A stretch of 6,050 bases of DNA from Nostoc sp. CHAB 5715 (GCF_020829685.1 NZ_JAIVFR010000431.1:1-6050), one strand, 5' to 3'. Counted from the stretch's first letter, positions 1 to 5,361 are shown. The notes: generated from the sequence alone by a model not told the origin. Numbers and translations are program-made.

Positions 1-46
1 TGGCAGTCACCAACGTCGTAGTGCAACTTCACTCATTATAGCTTTC

Positions 47-71
47 AAAAAGATGTTGTGTGTTCAACATC
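47..71 (-). terminator. Rho-independent terminator of the pentapeptide-purK unit
   Basis: Read on the minus strand, GATGTTG (71-65) and CAACATC (58-52) form a perfect 7-bp stem around a 6-base loop, followed directly by TTTTT (51-47). It lies about 18 bases past the purK stop codon, where the end of the transcript is expected. On the plus strand no T run follows the stem, so it would act in one direction only. Confidence 0.65.
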
Positions 72-88
72 GAAAGTTTCTGAAAAAT

Positions 89-1249
89 TTACCTGGGATA
101 CCAGATAGATTCTATGGTGTGGGCAATGGCGATCGCACTTGCCGATTCTCGATTCTGATTATCCAGCAAAACGGTAACATGTCCCAACTTCCGCCCAGGA
201 CGTGATTCTGTCTTCCTATACCAGTGAACGTGCGCCTGGGGAATTTCTGCTATTTGTTGACGCTGGTTTTGGTAGTCGCTATGAGAGTTTTCATACCCCA
301 GTAAGTTCACCATTACAGCGCCAGCGCACAGCAAAGCCGGATTTCCTAAAGGTAAACCACAAACGGCTCTCAGGTGCTGCTCAAACTGCGAAGTTTCACA
401 GGCGTCAATAGAGAAATGCCCAGAATTGTGGGTACGGGGTGCAATTTCATTTACTAGGATTTTGCCATCAGCACTTAGAAATAGCTCAATTCCAAAAATC
501 CCCACTACTTGTAGGCTATTTAATAAAGTATGTGCGATCGCTTGGATTTCTGCTACTTGATTAGGCGTAATCTCAGCAGGCGCAATTACCCGCCGACACA
601 CTTGTTGTTCTTGTTGGGTTTCTACCACTGGATAAGTTACAATTTCTCCCTCTACAGAACGAGCTGCAATTATTGCTAGTTCTCTTTCAAAAGGGATAAA
701 TTCTTCTAACAAGAAAAGTGATTGATTTAAAGTTTTTGTTGCGGTTTCATAACTTAGCTTTTGCTCTAAAGTAGCAAAATCTTGAATTATGAAAGTACCT
801 TGACCGTCATAACCGTGGCGGCGGGATTTGAGGACTGCTGGAAAACCTAGATATTCTATTTGTGATTTGAGATTTTCTACTTCGTCAAGGGCTAAAAATT
901 GGGGAACAGGTAAGCCTAAGTCGCGTAAATAACAACGCTGATGATATTTATCTAAAAGAGGAGCTAAAGCTTCTAATCTGGGACGAAAACAAACGCCTTG
1001 GTGGGCTAAAACAGATAAAGCATTTAAGTTAACAAATTCGTTTTCAAAGGTGATGACATCGCATTTGTTAGCTAATATTTCCGTAGCAGTTGCATCATTA
1101 ACTGGGGCGAAAACAGTTTCTTTCGCAATTGACACGGCCGGGTCGTGTTCACTAGGAGTTTGTACTACTAATTCTACTTCTAGCTTCTGTGCTGCATCCG
1201 CCATCATCCAGGCAAGTTGTCCGCCACCAATTACACCAACACGTTTCAT
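89..1249 (-). CDS. purK: PurK, N5-carboxyaminoimidazole ribonucleotide synthase
   Basis: ATP-grasp enzyme of purine synthesis in the cytoplasm. It converts AIR, bicarbonate and ATP to N5-CAIR, which PurE then rearranges. Numbering from the upstream ATG at 1255, the sequence shows the N-terminal nucleotide-fold loop GGGQLA (10-15), the ATP-grasp glycine loop RRHGYDGQGT (145-154), the ATP-binding segment LLEEFIPFERELA (182-194), the metal and phosphate motif NEIAPRTHNSGH (269-280), and the C-terminal WYRK...RPGRKLGHV (345-360). The 386 residues match the usual family length. I prefer the ATG at 1249 over the one at 1255: TAGGA sits five bases upstream, and this ATG overlaps the stop of the preceding gene as ATGA, suggesting translational coupling. 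The protein is intact. The gene carries two internal HIP1 sites. Confidence 0.96.
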   Translation of the reverse strand: MKRVGVIGGGQLAWMMADAAQKLEVELVVQTPSEHDPAVSIAKETVFAPVNDATATEILANKCDVITFENEFVNLNALSVLAHQGVCFRPRLEALAPLLDKYHQRCYLRDLGLPVPQFLALDEVENLKSQIEYLGFPAVLKSRRHGYDGQGTFIIQDFATLEQKLSYETATKTLNQSLFLLEEFIPFERELAIIAARSVEGEIVTYPVVETQQEQQVCRRVIAPAEITPNQVAEIQAIAHTLLNSLQVVGIFGIELFLSADGKILVNEIAPRTHNSGHFSIDACETSQFEQHLRAVCGLPLGNPALLCAGAVMVNLLGYENSHSDYQNQRQQIAEIPQAHVHWYRKTESRPGRKLGHVTVLLDNQNRESASAIAIAHTIESIWYPR

Positions 1250-1770
1250 TGACATCCTAAGGAATCACGAGTTTGCACGCCTGTTTTGGAATTCACACCA
1301 CTGGCTTTACTGCACAGTTCTTTGATTTGCGCTCTATCCAAAATTGCATCTGTAAAATCTGCACCGTCTATATTCACATCATTAAATATGGCGCGGAGCA
1401 AAAGAGCTTCTTTGAAAACTGCGTCGCTCAAATCTGCCTTAGTCAAGTTTACCTGATCAACCATTGCATTAGTTAAATCTGCTCCGTGGAGATTTGCATT
1501 TGTCATCACCGAAGCACTCATGACTGCTCCCCGCAAGTCAGCGTTAGAAAAGTTAGCCAGTTCCATATTGGCGTTAGAAAACTCCGCAGCTTGCAAACTT
1601 TCACCCGAAAAATCACGTCTTGACAACTCTGCATTGCTAAATGAAAGCGGATGAGTCCAGTCTACTGCCAGTGCGGGATCAGCCACGCACCATATAAGAA
1701 TTCCTAGAAGGAACGCCAACCCCTGCCGCAATAACATATTGAGAGCCAATTTGGTGTTTAATCGCTGCAT
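1246..1770 (-). CDS. Exported pentapeptide-repeat protein, probably thylakoid-lumenal or periplasmic
   Basis: The 174-residue protein opens with a Sec-type signal: a basic start, a hydrophobic core at about 18-30 (LAFLLGILIWCVA), and an ALA cleavage motif at 33-35, giving a mature protein from about Val36. Residues 44-149 consist of roughly 21 tandem A(D/N)LXX-type pentapeptides (for example SNADLRGAVM, NANLHGADLT), which fold as a right-handed quadrilateral beta-helix. The tail from 150 has paired cysteines (Cys153, Cys173) in a C..ASGVN..TG..TR.SLGC pattern that I recall from lumenal pentapeptide proteins of cyanobacteria and chloroplasts. Biochemical role is unknown. The ribosome binding site is weak (GGTAA about eight bases before ATG). 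The stop overlaps the purK start (ATGA), so the two are probably cotranscribed. The lack of an RR pair argues against Tat export. Confidence 0.88.
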   Translation of the reverse strand: MQRLNTKLALNMLLRQGLAFLLGILIWCVADPALAVDWTHPLSFSNAELSRRDFSGESLQAAEFSNANMELANFSNADLRGAVMSASVMTNANLHGADLTNAMVDQVNLTKADLSDAVFKEALLLRAIFNDVNIDGADFTDAILDRAQIKELCSKASGVNSKTGVQTRDSLGCQ

Positions 1771-1792
1771 TTAATTACCGCATTTGAATATT

Positions 1793-1833
1793 AGCAAGAC
1801 TGGATCATCTTAATTGAGACTTCCAGCCTTGCT
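1793..1833. promoter_or_regulatory. Inverted repeat upstream of the pentapeptide-purK unit
   Basis: AGCAAGACTGGA (1793-1804) and TCCAGCCTTGCT (1822-1833) are complementary at 11 of 12 positions around a 17-base loop. No T run follows on either strand, so it is not a plain terminator. On the minus strand the downstream arm runs into TTGCTAATAT, an extended -10-like sequence about 20 bases before the start codon, so the dyad could be an operator or a structured leader. Function is inferred only. Confidence 0.4.
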
Positions 1834-1883
1834 ACTGGACTTGGGGAACGTGTATTTCCCTAGCTTAATATTTTGTAACCCAA

Positions 1884-1928
1884 AAAGGGTGGATGCGTAG
1901 CCTGTGATAGACATCGCTTTCCACCTTT
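1884..1928. repeat. Imperfect hairpin, possibly a worn interspersed repeat
   Basis: AAAGGGTGG near 1884 pairs with CCACCTTT (1921-1928) with one bulged G. The inner GATGCG...CATCGC resembles, from memory, palindromic interspersed repeats common in Nostoc genomes. It lies in the gene-free stretch 1771-2395. The pairing is interrupted, so this is a modest call. Confidence 0.3.
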
Positions 1929-1977
1929 AGCTAGAGAGCGGCAATATCGGAGCGATCGCACTCAATATATATCGAAC

Positions 1978-2099
1978 TCCTATTTGATTGCGTGAAAAAA
2001 CTCGCCCTCAACTCGAAAAGGCTGATTCCCTACTCCCTACTCCCTACTCCCTACTCCCTACTCCCTACCTACACAAAGAAGTTCAGAAATCAAATCGGA
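1978..2099. repeat. 122-bp inverted-repeat element carrying a heptamer array
   Basis: TCCTATTTGATT (1978-1989) and AATCAAATCGGA (2088-2099) are inverted repeats matching at 11 of 12 positions. They bracket an array of TCCCTAC heptamers. The pattern looks like a small non-autonomous or REP-like element of filamentous cyanobacteria. No target duplication is evident and no protein is encoded. Confidence 0.5.
2027..2068. repeat. Short tandem heptamer repeat, six copies of TCCCTAC
   Basis: Six exact head-to-tail copies of TCCCTAC occupy 42 bp, followed by a partial CTAC. This belongs to the short tandemly repeated repetitive (STRR) sequences known from heterocyst-forming cyanobacteria. It is noncoding and likely variable in copy number by slippage. 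Confidence 0.85.
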
Positions 2100-2395
2100 T
2101 TGCTATAGAGAGTTTTCTTAAGCAGTAATACTCATGGGCTTATTTACAATTCTTGACTTTCAATGTTTAAAGTAAAGTTTATTGTCTTTTAAATTCAACA
2201 GCCCCTATCAACTGTTAGTCTTTTAATTAATGAAAGCAAGGTTTGAGCGTAATTATATGCGTCTCAACTGCTTAACAAAGCTTAAAAGTTGGATAATTAG
2301 CGTTAATTTTATAGCGATTAGTTAGTTGTTCAGGAATCTCCAAGAGTTTACATTCACCAAGTACACAATTTCCACAAACCGAACTCCGAAACCCG
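2100..2395. other. AT-rich intergenic leader, no gene seen
   Basis: About 300 bp of AT-rich sequence lie between the heptamer element and the small membrane-protein gene. A TTGACT hexamer at 2153-2158 lacks a good -10 box at the right distance, and TTGGAT (2289-2294) with TATAGC (2310-2315) has only a 15-base spacer, so I call no promoter. I see no open frame with a ribosome binding site, no tRNA and no strong hairpin. Confidence 0.5.
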
Positions 2396-2719
2396 ATGAT
2401 GAATCATTACTCACTTCAATGGATTGAGGCATGGTGCCAAGAAAATGGCTGGACAGATTTATTTGTTGAGCGACGTAACAACTTCTGGGCTTTCCCTCCG
2501 GGTGGGGTAATGCCAGAACCAATTCCAATTGACGTTCTCAGGGTGATTAAAGCTGAGAAAGGATTGACTTTTGAAGAACGATTGTGGTCGATGTCCGCAG
2601 TAATTGGCACAATCCTAGCTGTTCTTTTTACCTTTTGGTTCCAGTCGCCGATGCCATTAGTTTTAGCTTTCGCTTTTAACGCCGTTACGGTGGCTCAATT
2701 TGAACTTGAAGATGCCTAA
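2396..2719 (+). CDS. Small conserved cyanobacterial membrane protein of unknown function
   Basis: The 107-residue product resembles a conserved hypothetical protein I recall from filamentous cyanobacteria; no function is known to me. The N-terminal half is soluble and contains a tryptophan- and charge-rich stretch with ERRNNFWAFPPGGVMPEPIP (25-44) and an amphipathic LRVIKAEKGLTFEERLW (48-64). Two hydrophobic stretches follow, about 66-82 (SMSAVIGTILAVLFTFW) and 86-101 (MPLVLAFAFNAVTVAQ), probably a membrane hairpin. There is no signal peptide. Two consecutive ATG codons (2396 and 2399) can start the gene and neither has a clear Shine-Dalgarno sequence. The gene is monocistronic, with a strong terminator 22 bp past the stop. 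Confidence 0.8.
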   Translation: MMNHYSLQWIEAWCQENGWTDLFVERRNNFWAFPPGGVMPEPIPIDVLRVIKAEKGLTFEERLWSMSAVIGTILAVLFTFWFQSPMPLVLAFAFNAVTVAQFELEDA

Positions 2720-2740
2720 ATTCTTATTTTGGGCTTTGCT

Positions 2741-2785
2741 ATTAAAAACTGCTTTTGTCTAGTTTCAGCAAAAGCAGTTTTTAAT
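2741..2785 (+). terminator. Perfect 17-bp stem-loop terminator
   Basis: ATTAAAAACTGCTTTTG (2741-2757) and CAAAAGCAGTTTTTAAT (2769-2785) are exact inverted repeats around an 11-base loop. The core AAAACTGCTTTTG/CAAAAGCAGTTTT has its T run built into the descending arm. By symmetry it could also stop transcription arriving from the minus strand. It closes the small membrane-protein gene that ends at 2719. Confidence 0.75.
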
Positions 2786-2804
2786 TTCAGAAAAAGAGAC
2801 GAAA

Positions 2805-2999
2805 TCACGATAAATCGGTTGACCTTTCAGATAATGCGTCATAGCTATTGTGATTTTTTCCGAGTTCCAGGGCATTTTCAAACCGCCACAGTTGATACAA
2901 CGAACTCATGTATAGGCTTTTGTCGTCTGCCCATAAACCCATGCACCGCTCAAAGGTGCGCTCGAAGACTGATAATTGCTTTGATGGTTGCAAGCCGTT
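2805..2999 (-). pseudogene. Fragment of a TIGR03032 (DUF4915)-family gene
   Basis: A minus-strand reading frame of about 63 codons contains LSVFERTFERCMGLWA and LYMSSLYQLWRFENAL. I recognise these as close to a conserved block of TIGR03032-family proteins, which are normally several hundred residues long. Only that block remains. After the segment ending HNSYDAL, where the family usually continues into a VPRVGYTTGDLD-like motif, the frame runs into unrelated codons and a TGA at 2805. Upstream, the family-like sequence stops where the 133-bp repeat begins (2998). The only start in frame is TTG at 2993, with no convincing ribosome binding site. I read it as a remnant left by insertion or deletion. 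Family assignment is from memory. Confidence 0.6.
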
Positions 3000-3130
3000 A
3001 AGCTCATTCCACCCCTAAAAGGGGATGGGATTTCACGGTCATTTGGTTGACGGTTAACAGTTAACGGCGGCGGGGGCGGCTATCCCGGACACCCCTCTTG
3101 TTGGAGTGGGTTTCCCGCCGCATTTGATGA
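2998..3130. repeat. 133-bp structured interspersed repeat, copy 1 (intact)
   Basis: This 133-bp block recurs at 3894-4239, direct and about 93% identical (9 differences) once two insertions are removed from the second copy. It has two hairpins. The left one (about 3007-3028) pairs ATTCCA-CCCCT with AGGGG-TGGGAT. The right one pairs GCGGCGGG (3067-3074) with CCCGCCGC (3114-3121) and encloses a smaller ACCC...GGGT hairpin. No target duplication flanks it. On the minus strand the terminal hairpin followed by ATGAGCTTAA resembles the right end of IS200/IS605 (TnpB-type) elements, so it may be a derived, non-autonomous end. That identity is inference. Confidence 0.75.
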
Positions 3131-3187
3131 GGTCTTCGGCTTGTTTATTGGCAGCGATCGCACTTGTTACGTTGCGATTTACTGAAA

Positions 3188-3217
3188 TTGGCAATTCTTC
3201 CTGCCGTTGCTGATAAT
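3188..3217 (+). promoter_or_regulatory. Sigma70-type promoter of the Uma2 gene
   Basis: TTGGCA (3188-3193, 5 of 6 to consensus) is followed after 18 bases by GATAAT (3212-3217, 5 of 6). Transcription would begin near 3224, leaving a short leader of about 27 bases that contains the ribosome binding site at 3238-3243. This placement supports the GTG start at 3251 over any start further upstream. Confidence 0.5.
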
Positions 3218-3250
3218 AATTTTAGAGTTAATTATTCAAGAGGTCTGATT

Positions 3251-3850
3251 GTGGTCTTTGCTCAAACGAACCCCCCAAATGTAATAATAACTCGCCTCAC
3301 ATTAGACGAGTATCGGGCTATGGAAGAAACCAACCCAGAACGCCATGAATACCGCAACGGAGAAATTATTACTATGTCGGGAGGTTCTGAAGCCCACAGT
3401 GCGATCGCCAGCAACTTATTAATAAACTTGGGGTTTTTGCTAAGAGACACTGATTTTCGTTTGTATAACAGCGACTTGCGAGTTTGGATTCCGGAATATC
3501 AGTGTGGTACTTATACCGATTTGATGGTTGTTAATGGCAAACCAGAATTCAATGGCAATCGCAATGATGAAATTCTCAATCCTTCACTCATTGTCGAAGT
3601 TCTATCGCCTTCTACCGAAGCCTATGATCGAGGCGAAAAGTTCAGAAAATATCGCTCTGTTGCTAGCTTTTGTGAATATCTGCTTGTGAGCCAAACTGAA
3701 CCCTACATTGAGCAGTATCACAACGTTGATCGTAATAGTAACGATCGCTGGTTATGGCAAGTTCACTCTGACCTTGAGCGGGGGATCGTTCTACACAGTT
3801 TAAACGTAGAAATTCCCCTGACTGAAATCTATCGTCGCATTAATTTTTAA
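3251..3850 (+). CDS. Uma2-family (DUF820) restriction-endonuclease-fold protein
   Basis: Member of the Uma2 family, PD-(D/E)XK nuclease-fold proteins greatly expanded in cyanobacteria; biological role and target are unsettled. The 199 residues are a normal family length. Numbering from this start, visible landmarks are the N-terminal LTLDEYRAME (17-26), the RHEYRNGEIITMSGGSEAHS segment (31-50), SDLRVWIPE (74-82), the catalytic-type Asp in YTDLMVV (88-94), and VEVLSPST (115-122) followed by DRGEKFRKY (126-134), which supply the E-X-L and lysine-like residues. I chose GTG at 3251 because AAGAGG lies seven bases upstream and a good promoter lies just before that. The frame stays open back to a TTG at 3164, but those codons overlap the promoter and lack family character. 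It stands alone between two copies of the 133-bp repeat. Confidence 0.85.
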   Translation: MVFAQTNPPNVIITRLTLDEYRAMEETNPERHEYRNGEIITMSGGSEAHSAIASNLLINLGFLLRDTDFRLYNSDLRVWIPEYQCGTYTDLMVVNGKPEFNGNRNDEILNPSLIVEVLSPSTEAYDRGEKFRKYRSVASFCEYLLVSQTEPYIEQYHNVDRNSNDRWLWQVHSDLERGIVLHSLNVEIPLTEIYRRINF

Positions 3851-3924
3851 GGATGGCTAACTCTGTTACAATAATATTTTGATTTAATACCCATTAAGCT
3901 CATCCCAACCCCAAAAGGAGATGG

Positions 3925-4109
3925 GATTTCACTAGGGCTATTTCATTCTCATCTAGCCCACCTCAGAATAAATTCTGAGGCTAATAGTAAAAGTCGTCTA
4001 AAGACGACTAATAAAGGTTTTTAGTCCACTAAAGTGGACTTGGGCTATAAGAGAGGAACTTTAGTTCTGGGCGGTTTATGTCTAGAACGAAATAGCCCTA
4101 AGATTTCAC
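3925..4109. mobile_element. 168-bp MITE with 16/17-bp termini and 8-bp target duplication
   Basis: The element (3933-4100) begins TAGGGCTATTTCATTCT and ends in its near-perfect inverse (4084-4100, 16 of 17). The target GATTTCAC is duplicated at 3925-3932 and 4102-4109, with one extra A at 4101; the undisturbed target occurs once in copy 1 at 3029-3036. The interior is a row of short palindromes and has no reading frame. Termini beginning AGGGC and an 8-bp duplication suggest mobilisation by an ISAs1-type transposase, which is inference only. Confidence 0.8.
3961..4067. repeat. Row of four short palindromic hairpins inside the MITE
   Basis: Four compact hairpins stand in series: CCTCAGAAT/ATTCTGAGG (3961-3980), AGTCGTCT/AGACGACT (3992-4009), AGTCCACT/AGTGGACT (4023-4040) and GAACT/AGTTC (4056-4067). 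The second and third are centred on CTAAAG and the fourth on its complement CTTTAG, while their stems differ. Confidence 0.75.
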
Positions 4110-4133
4110 GGTCATTGGGTTGACGGTTAACAG

Positions 4134-4169
4134 TCATCAGTCAGTAGACGCGATTAATCGCGTCTGTAC
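4134..4169. repeat. 36-bp insertion with a 20-bp perfect palindrome
   Basis: Relative to copy 1 of the 133-bp repeat, exactly 36 bases are added here. They contain AGACGCGATTAATCGCGTCT (4146-4165), which is fully self-complementary. Similar TAGACGCGATTAATCGCGTCT-type repeats are, from memory, abundant in Nostoc genomes. No transposon-like termini are visible. Confidence 0.7.
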
Positions 4170-4251
4170 TTAACGGCGGCGGGGGCGGCTATCCTCAACA
4201 CCCCTCTTGTTGGAGTGGGTTTTCCGCCGCATTTGATGAAGCCTGTAATTT

Positions 4252-4450
4252 AGATGGCGTTCAATACTGCGTAGGTTTTGGCTAAAAAATAAAAATGTGT
4301 AGGTTGGGGAGCCACTGCCTTGGGCGGGTTTCCCGACTTGAAGCAGGTGGCGTTTGAGGAACGAAACCCAACATTTCCAGGGCTTTGTTGGGTAACACTA
4401 AAGTTCAACCCAACCTACATTCAAAACCTACGCAGTATTGAGATGGCGTT
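4252..4450. mobile_element. 179-bp MITE with perfect 19-bp termini and 10-bp target duplication
   Basis: CAATACTGCGTAGGTTTTG (4262-4280) and its exact inverse (4422-4440) bound the element. AGATGGCGTT is repeated on both sides (4252-4261, 4441-4450), which is a clean target duplication. Inside lie a second inverted pair, TGTAGGTTGGG (4298-4308) with CCCAACCTACA (4409-4419), and an ACCCAACA/TGTTGGGT hairpin (4366-4373, 4386-4393). The whole element can fold back on itself. It encodes no protein. The inner GTAGGTTGGG family is, from memory, common in cyanobacteria. Confidence 0.85.
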
Positions 4451-5355
4451 TAATTAAAATCAACAAAAAGCAAATTTATTCCATTCATTATTACTGGAAT
4501 TTTGTTTTCAGGTACATTCAACTGTTGAAAACATTTATCTCTATATTCTTCTCGATCAATGAAATTGTTGATTGCTTTAACTAGGGGCTTTTTCACTTCG
4601 TAGGTTTCTTCAGCTTTAGCAATTGCTCGTAAAGGGATTTCATTATTTACGCGCAATATTGCTAAATCAATTAAATCTCTAGATTGTGTGCTTGAATCGT
4701 TCCATCTATCGGCGTTAGCCATAAGCTTTGATGTGAATCTATCACCTATACTCAAGCAAGGAATATTAGCCCAATTTGGATAAACAGGGGGGTCTAAGGT
4801 AAAACCTCCATTGGCTACAATTTCTACTTTAATATTCGTTTCGTTGACGGCAACAGGAAAACGGATACCATATTGATTTATTGTACTTTCACCTAATCGA
4901 ATATCTGTTGGACTTTGAAATAATGCGGCAATTCCTTCATCGTACACCAATTTTCTTAAATATCTATAATTTTCAGTTCCGTAGGGGAAGAGAAAATCAA
5001 TATCTTTACTAAACCTATATTCATCATATTCTAACGCCAAAAGCGTACCACCTGCGAAGTGTGCAGAAGCTTTTTGAAGAACTTCTGGATTAAAAGCATT
5101 AAGGATTTTCCGGATTTTATTATGATGTTCTAGGTGAAACATTTCTAAATCTGGCAATATCCAAGAGTTGTATTTTTTGGCTAAATAATGAACAAAATCT
5201 TTTTCTGATTTCTGGAAATTATTGAAAGTAGTTTGATGATGCCAATTGCGTTGATACAATTGGATCATTTCTTTCTCAGTCAATTGATAGACATTATTTA
5301 GTTGCCAACCAACAGACTCTAGGAACGGCAGGTTTTGCGGATTAGGCATATACAT
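4450..5355 (-). CDS. AbiEii/AbiGii-type nucleotidyltransferase toxin with fused N-terminal partner domain
   Basis: Residues about 72-301 form an AbiEii-family nucleotidyltransferase, the toxin component of type IV toxin-antitoxin and abortive-infection systems. Related MenT enzymes add nucleotides to tRNA ends. Visible motifs are GGTLLALEYDEYRFSKDIDF (102-121), with the GGT loop and catalytic-type Asp118 and Asp120; VEIV (177-180), with a third acidic residue; SKLMANADRW (209-218), with the conserved lysine; and SRDLIDLAIL (225-234). Residues 1-70 (PNPQNLPFLESVGWQL, ...LAKKYNSWILPD) resemble a short protein I recall being encoded separately just upstream of such genes in cyanobacteria, so this looks like a fusion. 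Met72 (5142) matches the usual toxin start. Start candidates are ATG 5355 and 5349; neither has a Shine-Dalgarno. No separate antitoxin gene is visible. The stop codon abuts the target duplication of a MITE. Confidence 0.85.
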   Translation of the reverse strand: MYMPNPQNLPFLESVGWQLNNVYQLTEKEMIQLYQRNWHHQTTFNNFQKSEKDFVHYLAKKYNSWILPDLEMFHLEHHNKIRKILNAFNPEVLQKASAHFAGGTLLALEYDEYRFSKDIDFLFPYGTENYRYLRKLVYDEGIAALFQSPTDIRLGESTINQYGIRFPVAVNETNIKVEIVANGGFTLDPPVYPNWANIPCLSIGDRFTSKLMANADRWNDSSTQSRDLIDLAILRVNNEIPLRAIAKAEETYEVKKPLVKAINNFIDREEYRDKCFQQLNVPENKIPVIMNGINLLFVDFN

Positions 5356-5361
5356 TCAGGA

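Larger units (their letters stand above)
3894..4239. repeat. 133-bp structured repeat, copy 2, interrupted by two insertions
   Basis: Segments 3894-3932, 4110-4133 and 4170-4239 add up to 133 bp and align to 2998-3130 without gaps (39+24+70), differing at 9 positions. The insertions are a MITE between 3933 and 4101 and a 36-bp palindromic insert at 4134-4169. The right hairpin is kept by a G-T pair where copy 1 has G-C. It sits about 43 bp past the Uma2 stop, and its first hairpin could serve as that gene's terminator. Confidence 0.8.

Noticed and set aside
35..40. TATAAT on the minus strand, a possible -10 box for a gene to the left
   Set aside because: No -35 hexamer at 16-18 bases. It lies in AT-rich DNA just past a terminator.
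1..41. Plus-strand frame AVTNVVVQLHSL followed by TAG, a possible tail of a gene entering from the left
   Set aside because: Only 12 codons are visible, with no recognisable family signal. Cannot be supported.
202..411. Open frame on the plus strand opposite purK
   Set aside because: It lies wholly antisense to a clear purK coding region and has no family features. Same verdict for the plus frames at 1050-1325 and 1273-1476.
2322..2610. Two minus-strand open frames opposite the small membrane-protein gene
   Set aside because: They are antisense shadows of the plus-strand gene, which has the conserved-looking protein and a matching terminator.
2729..3001. 90-codon plus-strand frame
   Set aside because: It starts inside the terminator stem-loop and runs antisense to the TIGR03032-like fragment. 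No ribosome binding site or domain features.
3061..3123. 20-residue arginine-rich minus-strand frame (MRRETHSNKRG...), also present in repeat copy 2 at 4170-4232
   Set aside because: The frame is kept in both copies, but three of four base differences change amino acids and the sequence is mostly the GC-rich hairpin. It is better explained as structure than as a peptide.
3164..3250. N-terminal extension of the Uma2 gene from a TTG codon
   Set aside because: It has no ribosome binding site, overlaps a good promoter, and lies outside family length. GTG at 3251 has AAGAGG at correct spacing.
3262..3450. Minus-strand frame opposite the Uma2 gene
   Set aside because: Antisense shadow without independent support.
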